Below are positions 32,961 through 41,659 of a DNA stretch of 64,000 bases, one piece after another (position 1 is the stretch's first letter; each line of letters begins with the position of its first letter). A program made the translations under genes and the position numbers. The stretch is from Chloracidobacterium thermophilum B (lineage in GTDB: Bacteria; Acidobacteriota; Blastocatellia; Chloracidobacteriales; Chloracidobacteriaceae). A model generated the notes under the pieces. That model was not told the DNA's origin and ran no database searches. It saw nothing but the letters and a program-made list of their open reading frames with translations. The stretch spans positions 913,501 through 977,500 of the forward strand of contig NC_016024.1 of NCBI RefSeq assembly GCF_000226295.1. Direction: 5' to 3'.

Positions 32961-34231
32961 AGAAGCTGCTTTGTTGGAGTCATGTCTGGCGGGCGGGACG
33001 CCCGCCTTCCCAGGGAGGCGGAAGCCCGCACTTCCAAGGGGTGCTGGTGCTGCTGCTGGTCAGCCTGCTGAGCGGCTGCTCACACAAGAAAGAAACAGTC
33101 AGCGCCGCCGCTGACAATGCTGCACCGCCGCCAGTGCTCGAAGTCCGAACGACTCCGGCCGTCGAACGGCTCATCAGAAAGTCCATCGAAACCGTCGGTT
33201 CGCTCGTGCCTGATGAGCAGGTGGTCGTCGCCGGTCAGGTCGGCGGCGAAATCGCCGAACTCACCGTGGATGTCGGCAGCCCGGTCAAGGCCGGACAGGT
33301 CATTGCTCGCATTTCCCCCAGGGAATACGAACTCAAGCTCCAGCAGGCTGAAGCTGCCCTGGCGCAGGCCCGCGCCATGCTCGGCGAAGCCGGACGGCGT
33401 GACCCCATAGACATCGAAGCCGTCCCCACGGTGCGCCAGGCCAAAGCCGCGCTCGATGACGCCCGCGCCCAGATGGAACGAACCCAGCGCCTCGTCGAAT
33501 CGGGGGATGTCCCCCGGCAGCGGTGGGATACTGTCGAAGCCAACTACCGCGCGGCCGAAGCCCGTTACCAGGCGGCCCGCGATGAAGCCGTCATGCGCAT
33601 CGGCATGGTCGAACAGCGCCAGGCCGAAGTGCGGCTGGCCAGAAAAAAACTTGAAGACTCCGCCGTTCGCGCCCCCATCAGCGGGTTCGTCAGCGTCCGC
33701 CACAAGTCACGTGGCGACTTCATCAACGAACAGGGCGGCAACCGGGACATCGTGACCATTGTCCGGCTCGATCCCATCCGGTTGCAGGCCAATGTCGCCG
33801 AAGTCGGTGTGTCCTACGTCAAGCCCAATATGCCAGTGCGCTTTACGACCGATGCCTATCCGGGACGCGATTTTCCGGCGCGCGTGGCACGTATCAGCCC
33901 CGTCCTCAACCAGCAGGCGCGGCTGCTGATGGTCGAAGCCGTGGCTCCCAATCCGCAGGGGCTGCTCAAACCGGGCATGTTTGCGCGGGTGTATGTGGAC
34001 ATCGCCAGTGATGTCCCGGCGGTGTTCATCCCGTCCCTGGCCGTGGTCAGTGTGGCCGGCGTCGAAAAAGTCTTCGTGGCTGTGGACGGCAAGGCCGTGG
34101 AACGCAAGGTACGCCTGGGCAAACGCGATGGCGAATCGGTCGAAATCACCGAAGGTCTCAAGCCGGGCGAACAGGTCATCACCACGGCCCTTGACCGCCT
34201 CACTGACGGCACGCCGGTCAGAGTTTCCTGA
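32957..34231 (+). CDS. RND efflux periplasmic adaptor lipoprotein (MFP/HlyD family)
   Basis: A 424-residue adaptor linking the inner-membrane pump to an outer-membrane channel. Lipobox LLSGC with lipidated Cys41. The membrane-fusion core is present: biotinyl-lipoyl half-motifs (AGQVGGEIAELTVDVGSPVK and APISGFVSVRHKSRGDFI), a coiled-coil hairpin (residues about 115-225), a beta-barrel domain (LQANVAEVGVSYVKPNMPV) and a membrane-proximal end. The signal peptide is abnormal: an interspersed palindromic repeat of about 53 bases is inserted in frame between MKKLLCWSHV and GVLVLLLV, adding WRAGRPPSQGGGSPHFQ. An alternative GTG start at 33041 would leave almost no n-region. ATGA overlap with the TetR gene. 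Confidence 0.88.
   Translation: MKKLLCWSHVWRAGRPPSQGGGSPHFQGVLVLLLVSLLSGCSHKKETVSAAADNAAPPPVLEVRTTPAVERLIRKSIETVGSLVPDEQVVVAGQVGGEIAELTVDVGSPVKAGQVIARISPREYELKLQQAEAALAQARAMLGEAGRRDPIDIEAVPTVRQAKAALDDARAQMERTQRLVESGDVPRQRWDTVEANYRAAEARYQAARDEAVMRIGMVEQRQAEVRLARKKLEDSAVRAPISGFVSVRHKSRGDFINEQGGNRDIVTIVRLDPIRLQANVAEVGVSYVKPNMPVRFTTDAYPGRDFPARVARISPVLNQQARLLMVEAVAPNPQGLLKPGMFARVYVDIASDVPAVFIPSLAVVSVAGVEKVFVAVDGKAVERKVRLGKRDGESVEITEGLKPGEQVITTALDRLTDGTPVRVS
32987..33039 (+). repeat. Interspersed palindromic repeat inserted in a coding sequence
   Basis: The segment begins with a perfect 8-bp stem (GGCGGGCG at 32988-32995, loop GGA, CGCCCGCC at 32999-33006) followed by GC-rich imperfect palindromes (CTTCCCAGGGAGG and similar). 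It encodes WRAGRPPSQGGGSPHFQ within the adaptor signal peptide. From general knowledge, short repeats reading AGRPPS or GGTPAFPG in alternative frames are scattered in many GC-rich genomes. I found only this copy in the window. Confidence 0.6.
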
Positions 34232-34259
34232 CGCTTCCAGCAGCGTGGAGCCACTTCCT

Positions 34260-35039
34260 ATGAACATCAAGGATCGGGTCATCGTCATTACCGGCGCATC
34301 GAGCGGCATTGGCGCAGCCACGGCCCGGCATCTTGCCGCACAGGGCGCCAAAGTTGTCCTCTTTGCCCGGCGTGAAGCCCGACTCCAGGAGCTGGCCGCG
34401 GCCATCCGGGAACAGGGCGGGCAGGCGCTCGTGGTCGTTGGCGACGTGACCCAAAGCCACGACGTACGCCGCCTTATGCAGGAAACCATTGCCACGTTCG
34501 GAAAGCTGGAAGTGCTTGTCAACAACGCCGGCACCGGCGGCGGTCTCAACCTGTGTGACACCCGCGATGAACTGCTCCGGCAGGTGCTTGAAGTCAACGT
34601 TCTGGGCTGTGCGCTGTGTGCCAAGTACGCGCTGCCACACCTGCCGCCCGGTGGCGTCATCGTCAACATCGGCTCGGTGGCCGGGGAAGTCGCCACGGTG
34701 GGGATGTACACCGCATCGAAATTCGCCGTGCGTGGCTTCAACGATGCCCTGCGGCGGGAAGTCAAAGGCCGCGGGCTGCACGTCGTACTCGTCGCGCCGG
34801 GATTCATTCGCACCGAGATGACCGCCGGACTGCGCTATGCCATGCCGGGGCCGGACATCGTCGCCCGCGCCATTGAAAAAGCCATCCGGTCGCCCCGGCG
34901 CAAAATCGTCGTGCCGTGGTGGTACCGCCCGTTGATGTATCTCGGCAAGATTCCCCCGATTGCCGATGCCATTTTTGGCAACCCGAAGACACAAGCCCGT
35001 TACCGCGACCGCGACAGCGTGAAAAAGTTGACGACCTAG
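34260..35039 (+). CDS. Short-chain dehydrogenase/reductase (SDR, classical)
   Basis: A 259-residue NAD(P)-dependent oxidoreductase. Cofactor loop TGASSGIG near residue 11, NNAG in the central strand, catalytic SVAG...YTASK with Tyr150 and Lys154, then PGFIRTEM. The C-terminal segment IVVPWWYRPLMYLGKIPPIADAIF is hydrophobic and could bind a membrane or lipid substrate, as in DltE/short-chain ketoacyl reductases. The gene sits between the adaptor (28 bases upstream) and the RND pump (36 bases downstream) on the same strand, an unusual place that suggests modification of the pump substrate or simply an operon passenger. Confidence 0.87.
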   Translation: MNIKDRVIVITGASSGIGAATARHLAAQGAKVVLFARREARLQELAAAIREQGGQALVVVGDVTQSHDVRRLMQETIATFGKLEVLVNNAGTGGGLNLCDTRDELLRQVLEVNVLGCALCAKYALPHLPPGGVIVNIGSVAGEVATVGMYTASKFAVRGFNDALRREVKGRGLHVVLVAPGFIRTEMTAGLRYAMPGPDIVARAIEKAIRSPRRKIVVPWWYRPLMYLGKIPPIADAIFGNPKTQARYRDRDSVKKLTT

Positions 35040-35075
35040 CGCCGCTGCGGGCGGCTGGTCCCGCACTCTGCCGTT

Positions 35076-38000
35076 ATGCAAAAACTCGCCGAACTGTGTA
35101 TCAAGCGTCCCGTCTTCGCCACGATGCTCGTCATGGCGCTTATCGTCGTGGGGGCGTTTTCCTACTTCAAGCTGGGTGTTGATCTCTTTCCCAAGATTGA
35201 CCTCCCGACGGTGACGATCACGACACGCCTCGACGGGGCCTCGCCGGAGGAAGTCGAAACCCAGGTCACGAAGCGCATCGAGGAAGCCGTCAACACCATT
35301 GCCGGGGTGGATGAACTGCGTTCGGTTTCAGCCGAGGGCGTGTCGCAGGTGTTCGTCGTCTTTGTGCTGGAGCGCGACATAGACGAAGCCGCCCAGGATG
35401 TCCGCGACAAGGTCAACCGCATCCTTGGCGAGCTGCCTTCCGATGTCAAAGCGCCGGTCATCGAAAAGCTCGACCCCGACACCCAACCCGTGCTGTCACT
35501 GGCCATTTCCGGCAATCGTTCGGCGCGCGAAATCACCGAAATTGCCGACAAGCTGGTGAAGCAAAACCTGGAATCGCTCAACGGCGTGGGGCGCGTGTCC
35601 TTCATCGGCGACCGCAAACGGGAGATTCAGATTGTTCTCGATGCGTCGAAGATTGCGTCCTACAACCTCAGCGTCGAAGCCATCAAGCAGGCGCTGCGCG
35701 CACAGAACGTCGAAATTCCCGGCGGGCGGCTCGAAGATGGTCGCCGGGAGCTGTCGCTGCGTACCCTTGGGCGCGTCACCAGCGTCGAAGACTTCAACCG
35801 CGTCATCGTTGGAACCGCCAACGGACTGCCGATCTACGTCAAAGACATCGGCTATGTTGAAGACGGCGTGGAAGAACCCCGTTCGCTGGCCCGCCTCGAC
35901 GGAAAGCCGGCGGTCATTCTGGAAATCCGCAAGCAGTCCGGGACAAACACCCTTGAAGTTGTGCGGCTCGTCAAGGAGCGCATGGCGGAAATCCTGCCCC
36001 AGCTTCCGGCGGACTTCCGGGTGCAGTACCTTAAGGACCAGTCTATTTTCATTCAGGATTCCTTTGACGCCGTACAGGAGCACCTGCTGCTCGGCTCCAT
36101 CATGGCGGCGCTCGTCATCCTGCTGTTTCTGCGCAACTGGCGCTCGACGGTCATTTCCGCCATCGCAATTCCCGCCTCGGTCGTGGCGACGTACGGATTG
36201 ATGTACGCCATGGGCTTCACGCTCAACCGCATGACGATGCTGGCGCTGGTGCTCAGCGTCGGGATTGTCATTGATGATGCCGTCGTGGTGCTCGAAAACA
36301 TCTACCGCTTCATGGAAGAGAAGGGGATGTCAGCCTTCGAGGCCGCCAGGGAAGCCACGGCCGACATCGGTTTTGCCGTTCTGGCGACGACCCTTTCGCT
36401 GGTCGTCATCTTCGTCCCGGTGGCGTTTATGGGTGGCATTGTCGGGCGCTTTATGTCGTCCTTCGGCTTCACCTGCGCCTTTGCCATTCTGGTCTCGATG
36501 TTTGTCAGCTTCACGCTGACGCCGATGCTGTGTTCGCGCTTTCTGCGTCCGCCCAAGGCCGACGGCGTACGGCACAGGTCATCGCGCGCCACAGGCTTTT
36601 ATGGCTGGCTGGAGCGGGGCTACACGTGGTTGCTGGAGTGGTCGCTGCGGCGTCCGGTGGTCATCATCGGCATTTCGGTGCTCACGGTGCTGTCAGTTGT
36701 CCCCATTTTTTCCGTGATTGGCAAAAACTTCATTCCCTTTGACGATGTGGGTATGTTTGAGGTCGCCGTCAAGCTGCCCGAAGGCACGTCGCTGGAAGAA
36801 GCTGAAAAACAGATGGCCAACCTCGAAGCCATCGTCCAGACGACGCCGCACGTCACCCACTGTCTGACCACACTCGGCGGCGATGAACAGCGGCGGGTCA
36901 ACCGGGGCAACATCTTCGTCCAGTTGACGCCGCTGACAGGGCGCGCCCTGACCCAGGCAGACCTGATGCAGATCGTCCGCGACAAGCTGGCCGACCAGCA
37001 GGGGAAACACATCTCAGTGCAGTATGTGCAGGCCATTACCGGCGGTGGAAACTCGGCTGCGCCGGTGCAGTATGTCGTCCGGGGGCCGGACATTGCCAAG
37101 CTCACGGACGCTTCCCAACGGCTGATGGACTTTTTGAAAGGCATGCCGGGGGTGGTGGACGTGGACACAACGCTCGAAGTCGGAAAGCCTGAACTGCGGG
37201 CGGTCATTGACCGCGAAAAGGCTGCCAACCTGGGTGTGAACGTGGCCACAGTGGCTTCCGCGTTGCGGACGCTCGTGGCTGGGGAAATCGTCGGCACGTA
37301 CCGCGAAGGCGACGACCGTTACGACGTACGTTTCCGACTGCGCCAGGAAGACCGTACGGGACCGGAAACGCTGTTGCGCTTGTATGTGCCCTCGACCAAG
37401 CTCGGCAATGTGCCCATTGCCAACTTCGTTTCGTTTTTCAGTGGCGTTGGGCCGGCGCAGATTGACCGGTACAACCGGCAGCGCCAGGTGACGATCTCCG
37501 CCAACCTGCAGCCGGGCTATTCGCTGGACCGCGTCCTGCAGGCGCTGGATGAGAAGTCCAAACAGCTTGGACTGGGTCCGGAGTACCAGGCCAGCAAGCT
37601 CGGCCAGAGCAAGGAACTGGGGAAGGCGGCCGCCAACTTCCTGATGGCTTTCGTCCTGTCGTTCGTCTTTATGTACATGATTTTGGCGGCGCAGTTTGAA
37701 AGCTTCCTGCATCCGGTGACGATTCTGCTGAGCCTGCCCATGGCGGTGCCCTTTGCCCTGCTGTCGCTGATTCCCTTCGGCGAGACGCTCAACATCTTTT
37801 CGGCGCTGGGGATTCTGATGCTGTTCGGTGTGGTGAAGAAAAACTCCATTCTGCAGATTGACCACATCAACGTGCTGCGGGCGGCCGGGCAGGAACGATA
37901 CGCTGCGATTGTGGCTGGCTGCCGCGACCGGCTGCGGCCGATTCTGATGACGACCCTGGCACTGGTGGCCGGGCTGATTCCCATGGCCGTGGCGCAGACA

Positions 38001-38231
38001 CCCGGCTCGGCGGCGCTGCGTTCCGTGGCGATTATCGTCATCGGCGGGCAGTCGCTGTGTCTGCTTCTGACACTGGTCGCCATACCGGTGCTGTATGAGC
38101 TTTTCGATGATCTGACGGATGGTTCGTGGTGGCGGGCGCGGTTTGGCACCCTGCGCAACCTGTGGCGTCCGGTGCCTGCCGAAGATGCCCCGGCGGATGT
38201 CTCAGCCGCAGCGCGCAAGCAGGTCCCGTGA
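35076..38231 (+). CDS. RND multidrug/solute efflux pump, HAE1/AcrB-like inner-membrane permease
   Basis: A 1051-residue proton-driven pump. N-terminal RPVFATMLVMALIVVGAFSY is TM1; two large periplasmic loops and two blocks of TM helices follow. The proton-relay motif in TM4 is intact (LSVGIVIDDAVVVLENIYRFME). The C-terminal half has FMYMILAAQFESFLHPVTILLSLPMA and GVVKKNSILQIDH. It should form a tripartite complex with the adaptor two genes upstream; no TolC-type outer-membrane protein gene is in the window, so that partner is encoded elsewhere. Its stop TGA overlaps the ATG of the next gene by one base. Confidence 0.93.
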   Translation: MQKLAELCIKRPVFATMLVMALIVVGAFSYFKLGVDLFPKIDLPTVTITTRLDGASPEEVETQVTKRIEEAVNTIAGVDELRSVSAEGVSQVFVVFVLERDIDEAAQDVRDKVNRILGELPSDVKAPVIEKLDPDTQPVLSLAISGNRSAREITEIADKLVKQNLESLNGVGRVSFIGDRKREIQIVLDASKIASYNLSVEAIKQALRAQNVEIPGGRLEDGRRELSLRTLGRVTSVEDFNRVIVGTANGLPIYVKDIGYVEDGVEEPRSLARLDGKPAVILEIRKQSGTNTLEVVRLVKERMAEILPQLPADFRVQYLKDQSIFIQDSFDAVQEHLLLGSIMAALVILLFLRNWRSTVISAIAIPASVVATYGLMYAMGFTLNRMTMLALVLSVGIVIDDAVVVLENIYRFMEEKGMSAFEAAREATADIGFAVLATTLSLVVIFVPVAFMGGIVGRFMSSFGFTCAFAILVSMFVSFTLTPMLCSRFLRPPKADGVRHRSSRATGFYGWLERGYTWLLEWSLRRPVVIIGISVLTVLSVVPIFSVIGKNFIPFDDVGMFEVAVKLPEGTSLEEAEKQMANLEAIVQTTPHVTHCLTTLGGDEQRRVNRGNIFVQLTPLTGRALTQADLMQIVRDKLADQQGKHISVQYVQAITGGGNSAAPVQYVVRGPDIAKLTDASQRLMDFLKGMPGVVDVDTTLEVGKPELRAVIDREKAANLGVNVATVASALRTLVAGEIVGTYREGDDRYDVRFRLRQEDRTGPETLLRLYVPSTKLGNVPIANFVSFFSGVGPAQIDRYNRQRQVTISANLQPGYSLDRVLQALDEKSKQLGLGPEYQASKLGQSKELGKAAANFLMAFVLSFVFMYMILAAQFESFLHPVTILLSLPMAVPFALLSLIPFGETLNIFSALGILMLFGVVKKNSILQIDHINVLRAAGQERYAAIVAGCRDRLRPILMTTLALVAGLIPMAVAQTPGSAALRSVAIIVIGGQSLCLLLTLVAIPVLYELFDDLTDGSWWRARFGTLRNLWRPVPAEDAPADVSAAARKQVP

Positions 38232-40765
38232 TGTTGTTCCGAACCTGGTCACGTCTGCTGCGCCCACGCCAGACGGTGCCACCGGCACCGGCGGGACAAC
38301 CGCCGGACTCCGCGCCGTCTGACAGCATGCTTTCCGCCGTTTCGTCGGCCGGGCTTGGAGCCACTCTTGGTGCGGCAGCCATGGCTGCACTGGAGCGCAC
38401 ACGTTCCGCTCTGGAACGGTCGTCGCCGCAGTTGGCGGCTGAGTTCAGCACCCGGTTTCCATCTTTGGCGGCCCAGCTCGGAGAACCCGTGGTGGTGGGT
38501 CTCTGTCACCTGCTGGAACAGGCGGCAGCATCCCGGCACACGGCGCGCCTGGCGGACATCGTCCGGGAAACCTGTCAGTCGGCGTTGGCGCTCAGTGAGG
38601 ATGAGCCACGCTGCCAGGGATTGTTTCAGAGCGCCGCGCCGCTCTATGCCAGTGTGCCGCTGCTGGGGGCGGCAGCGCTGCGCGTTGCGGCCCAGCACCC
38701 GGAACTGACGCCGGAGCGGTTTCACGCCTGGTTATCCTGTGGTCTGGAGCGCCATGGAGCGGATGCTTCGCGGCTGGCGGCGTTCATCCGCCTGGAAACA
38801 ACCCAGGCGCGGGAAACTCTGGAGTCCTGTTTGCCGGGGTTGCCCCTTGGAGAGGCCGCCCCGACGCTGCGGCACTACCTGCGGGCGCTGACCGGACATC
38901 ATTTTCAGTTGGTGGCGGCCACGCCTGTCGCCGATACGGTGGAAGTCGGAGGCCGGGTCACAGTGGACGGGCCGGCCCGTCATCTGGCCTTGCCCCGGCG
39001 GGTGGCCGTCTTCGATGAGCGCGAGCGGAACTTTGTGCTTTACAAGCTTCTGGCGGCGCAGGGAGCGGGCCGGTTGCTCTTTGGCGGAGATGTAGCGGAC
39101 AGCCCGGCGCTGCGGGCGGCCTACGAAACGACACGCGCCTTTTTTGCCGATCTGGGCGCGGGTGCGGGCGGACTGTCGCACGTGGATTTTGCCCTGATCC
39201 GCGAACGCGCCGTGGAGTATGTCCTGCCGCCGCGCCCGGAAACCATCACCGTCGGGGCCACACTGGCGCTGTTTCCTGATGCCGAAATGGCCACGGTGCT
39301 GTTTGATGTCATCGAAATGGCCCGTGTGCTGCGTGGTATGCGCCGGGCTTACCGGGGTGTGGCGCGTGATACCGAGACACTGGCCGAACCGTTGCTGGCC
39401 AGTCGGCGTTCTCTGGCCGGTGCACCGCTTGGGGCCGCGGCCGTCGAACTGCTGTTCCGCCTGGCGCTGGTGGGACAGGTTGGCCCGGCCGTGCAGGCCG
39501 AATACGCTGCCCTGACCCACACGCTGACCGAGGCCCTGTCGCCCTGTCTGGCAGAAGGCGCAACGGTGGCCGACAGCCTCCGGGTGACGCTCGACATCTA
39601 CCGCCTGCTTCCGCCGCCGACGCAACGCCGCTGGCAGCCGGATACCCGCCCGGACGAAGAAACCCTGTCTGGTCGCCACACTCCGTCTGACACTTCAGCT
39701 ACAGCGGCGGCGCGGTCGTCGTCGGCCCTGGTCAGCATCCCGATGCAAGGGGAACAACCGCCGGCGGAAGGCACCGCTTCGGATGCCGGAGAACGACCGG
39801 TTGTGACGCCCATGCCGGACGAAACCGACCACAACGGCCCGACCCCGGTGGTCTGGCAGGCAGCGGAGGTACAGCCTTACCCAGAGTGGGATGTCCGTCT
39901 GGGGGACTACCGTCCGAACTGGTGTCGGGTAGCGACGCTCCGCCTCGCCCAGGCGCCGGCACTTGGGTCGCCGCCGTGCGACGAAGCGGCTGTGCGCCGT
40001 CTGCGGCGAGCCTTTGAACGCTGGCAGCCAAGTGACCTCGCCTGGGTGCGCCCGACAACGGACGGGCAGGAACTTGTCGTCGAAGCCCTTATCGAGCGTC
40101 ATGTCGAGCGGCGAACCCAACCGTGGGCTTCGGATGCGGTCTATGCCGTCCGCCAGCGAACGACGCGCTCGGTGGCCGCCCTGCTGTTGCTGGATGTCTC
40201 CCGCTCGACCGGTGAACACCTGGCCGGTGGAAGCCGGGATGCGTCGCCACGGCGGGTGCTGGACGGGGAAATCGAGAGTGTCCGGTGTCTGGCCGCGGCG
40301 CTTGAGCAGCTTGGGGACCGCTTTGCCGTCTATGCGTTCAACAGTCAGGGACGCCAGTCCGTGCGGTGTTTTCAGCTCAAGGCGTTTGTGGAACCAGCGC
40401 ACTGTCTGCCCTCCCGCCTGGCGGCGCTGGCGCCGGCGGCCAATACGCGCCTGGGGGCGGCTGTGCGCCACGCCACACAGTTGTTGCTGCGTGAAGCCGC
40501 GCGGTCGCGCCTGCTGCTGGTGGTGACGGACGGGCTGCCGCAGGACAGCGACTACGGCGATGTGACCTATGCCGTCGCGGATACGGCGCAGGCCTTAGCC
40601 GAAGCGCAGGCCGTTGGGGTCAAGCCCCTGGGGGTGGCGCTGGAAGCCGGGCAGGACGAAGCCCTGCTGGATATTCTCTTCGGGCGGGGACGCTACGCCC
40701 GCATCCGCGAGGCCGCGCACCTGCCCGAAGCCCTGCCTCGTCTGTACCGGCGGTGGGCCAGGTAA
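38231..40765 (+). CDS. NorD/CbbO-like protein with C-terminal VWA domain
   Basis: An 844-residue protein. The C-terminal 200 residues are a von Willebrand A domain with MIDAS motif LLLLDVSRSTGE near residue 650, a Thr site (PAANTRLGAAVRHA) and an Asp site (LLVVTDGLPQDSDYGD). The first 640 residues are helical, Ala/Leu-rich, with the RRLRRAFERW and middle regions typical of NorD-type proteins. NorD and CbbO work with MoxR-type AAA+ ATPases (NorQ/CbbQ) to activate metalloenzymes. No such ATPase, nitric oxide reductase or RuBisCO is nearby. ATG 38231 overlaps the RND pump stop (TGATG), so expression is coupled to the exporter. Confidence 0.7.
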   Translation: MLFRTWSRLLRPRQTVPPAPAGQPPDSAPSDSMLSAVSSAGLGATLGAAAMAALERTRSALERSSPQLAAEFSTRFPSLAAQLGEPVVVGLCHLLEQAAASRHTARLADIVRETCQSALALSEDEPRCQGLFQSAAPLYASVPLLGAAALRVAAQHPELTPERFHAWLSCGLERHGADASRLAAFIRLETTQARETLESCLPGLPLGEAAPTLRHYLRALTGHHFQLVAATPVADTVEVGGRVTVDGPARHLALPRRVAVFDERERNFVLYKLLAAQGAGRLLFGGDVADSPALRAAYETTRAFFADLGAGAGGLSHVDFALIRERAVEYVLPPRPETITVGATLALFPDAEMATVLFDVIEMARVLRGMRRAYRGVARDTETLAEPLLASRRSLAGAPLGAAAVELLFRLALVGQVGPAVQAEYAALTHTLTEALSPCLAEGATVADSLRVTLDIYRLLPPPTQRRWQPDTRPDEETLSGRHTPSDTSATAAARSSSALVSIPMQGEQPPAEGTASDAGERPVVTPMPDETDHNGPTPVVWQAAEVQPYPEWDVRLGDYRPNWCRVATLRLAQAPALGSPPCDEAAVRRLRRAFERWQPSDLAWVRPTTDGQELVVEALIERHVERRTQPWASDAVYAVRQRTTRSVAALLLLDVSRSTGEHLAGGSRDASPRRVLDGEIESVRCLAAALEQLGDRFAVYAFNSQGRQSVRCFQLKAFVEPAHCLPSRLAALAPAANTRLGAAVRHATQLLLREAARSRLLLVVTDGLPQDSDYGDVTYAVADTAQALAEAQAVGVKPLGVALEAGQDEALLDILFGRGRYARIREAAHLPEALPRLYRRWAR

Positions 40766-40824
40766 GTGTTGCCGGGTGAAGCGGGTTGGTTTTTTGAGCA
40801 GCGGGCAGGAGTCCAAAACGGTGC

Positions 40825-40853
40825 TTGACACTTCTGTGAACCCGGCACATCAT
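40825..40853 (+). promoter_or_regulatory. Sigma70-like promoter of the surface-polysaccharide operon
   Basis: A perfect -35 TTGACA (40825-40830), a 17-base spacer and CATCAT (40848-40853; 4 of 6). It lies in the 117-base interval between the VWA gene and the ABC ATPase gene, with the predicted start point about 25 bases before the TTG start codon. Confidence 0.5.
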
Positions 40854-40882
40854 CGGCGGCTTGACGCCCTGGGAGGTGCCCG

Positions 40883-41659
40883 TTGACGGTTGCCATTCAC
40901 GTCGAACATCTCAGCAAGACCTTCAAACGCTACCAGCCCCGCCGGTATCGGACGCTCAAAGAGTCCATTATCAATGGCGAAATGTTCGAGCGGCGGCTGT
41001 CAGAACGGATAGAGGCGGTCAAGGATGTTTCATTTTCGGTTGCCGCCGGTGAAACCTTCGGCATCATCGGGCGCAACGGGGCCGGAAAAAGCACGCTGCT
41101 GAAGCTGCTGTGCGGCATCCTCAAGCCGACCACAGGGCGCATTGCCGTCCGGGGCCGGGTGGCGGCCCTGCTGAGCCTGGGCGTCGGCTTTCACGAACAG
41201 ATGTCGGGCCGCGAGAACGTCTTTCTCAACGGGCTGGTGCTGGGGCTGTCGCCACGTGAAATCCGGGCCCGCTTCGATGACATCGTCACCTTTGCCGAAC
41301 TGGAAGATTTCATTGACGCGCCGGTGTGGACGTACTCAACCGGCATGCGCATGCGACTGGCCTTTTCAGTGGCCGTCAACGTCGATCCCGACGTTCTCAT
41401 CATTGATGAAGTCCTGGCTGTGGGCGACATTGCCTTTACGGAGAAATGTCTGGAGCGGATGCGGATGTTTCAGGAAAAGGGCAGGACCCTGCTGCTGGTC
41501 ACTCACGACACAGCCACGCTGGCGGCCTGGTGCCAGCGCGCGCTGTGGCTTGACCAGGGGCAGGTGCGGGCGCTGGGGGACCCGGCCGAAGTGGCACAAG
41601 CTTACCTCAGTGCCTTTTCTGAATCCGTGGCCGTTCCGGCCATGAACGCCGTTGCATGA
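40883..41659 (+). CDS. ABC transporter ATPase, polysaccharide/O-antigen export type (Wzt/TagH-like)
   Basis: A 258-residue nucleotide-binding subunit. Walker A GRNGAGKST, the export-family region GRVAALLSLGVGFHEQMSGRENVFLNGLVLGL, signature WTYSTGMRMRLAFSVA, Walker B VLIIDEVLAVGD and the H-loop LLLVTHD are all present. It lacks the C-terminal carbohydrate-binding domain of long Wzt proteins. The start is TTG 40883, decided by the ribosome site GGGAGG (40871-40876) at a spacing of 6; no in-frame ATG or GTG is near. The membrane partner (Wzm/TagG) is not in the window. Its stop overlaps the next start (ATGA), coupling it to a glycosyltransferase. Confidence 0.88.
   Translation: MTVAIHVEHLSKTFKRYQPRRYRTLKESIINGEMFERRLSERIEAVKDVSFSVAAGETFGIIGRNGAGKSTLLKLLCGILKPTTGRIAVRGRVAALLSLGVGFHEQMSGRENVFLNGLVLGLSPREIRARFDDIVTFAELEDFIDAPVWTYSTGMRMRLAFSVAVNVDPDVLIIDEVLAVGDIAFTEKCLERMRMFQEKGRTLLLVTHDTATLAAWCQRALWLDQGQVRALGDPAEVAQAYLSAFSESVAVPAMNAVA

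Noticed and set aside
38231-40765. CbbO (RuBisCO activase subunit) as a firm name
   Set aside because: No RuBisCO or cbbQ gene is nearby, and NorD and CbbO are hard to separate by eye, so only the family was named.
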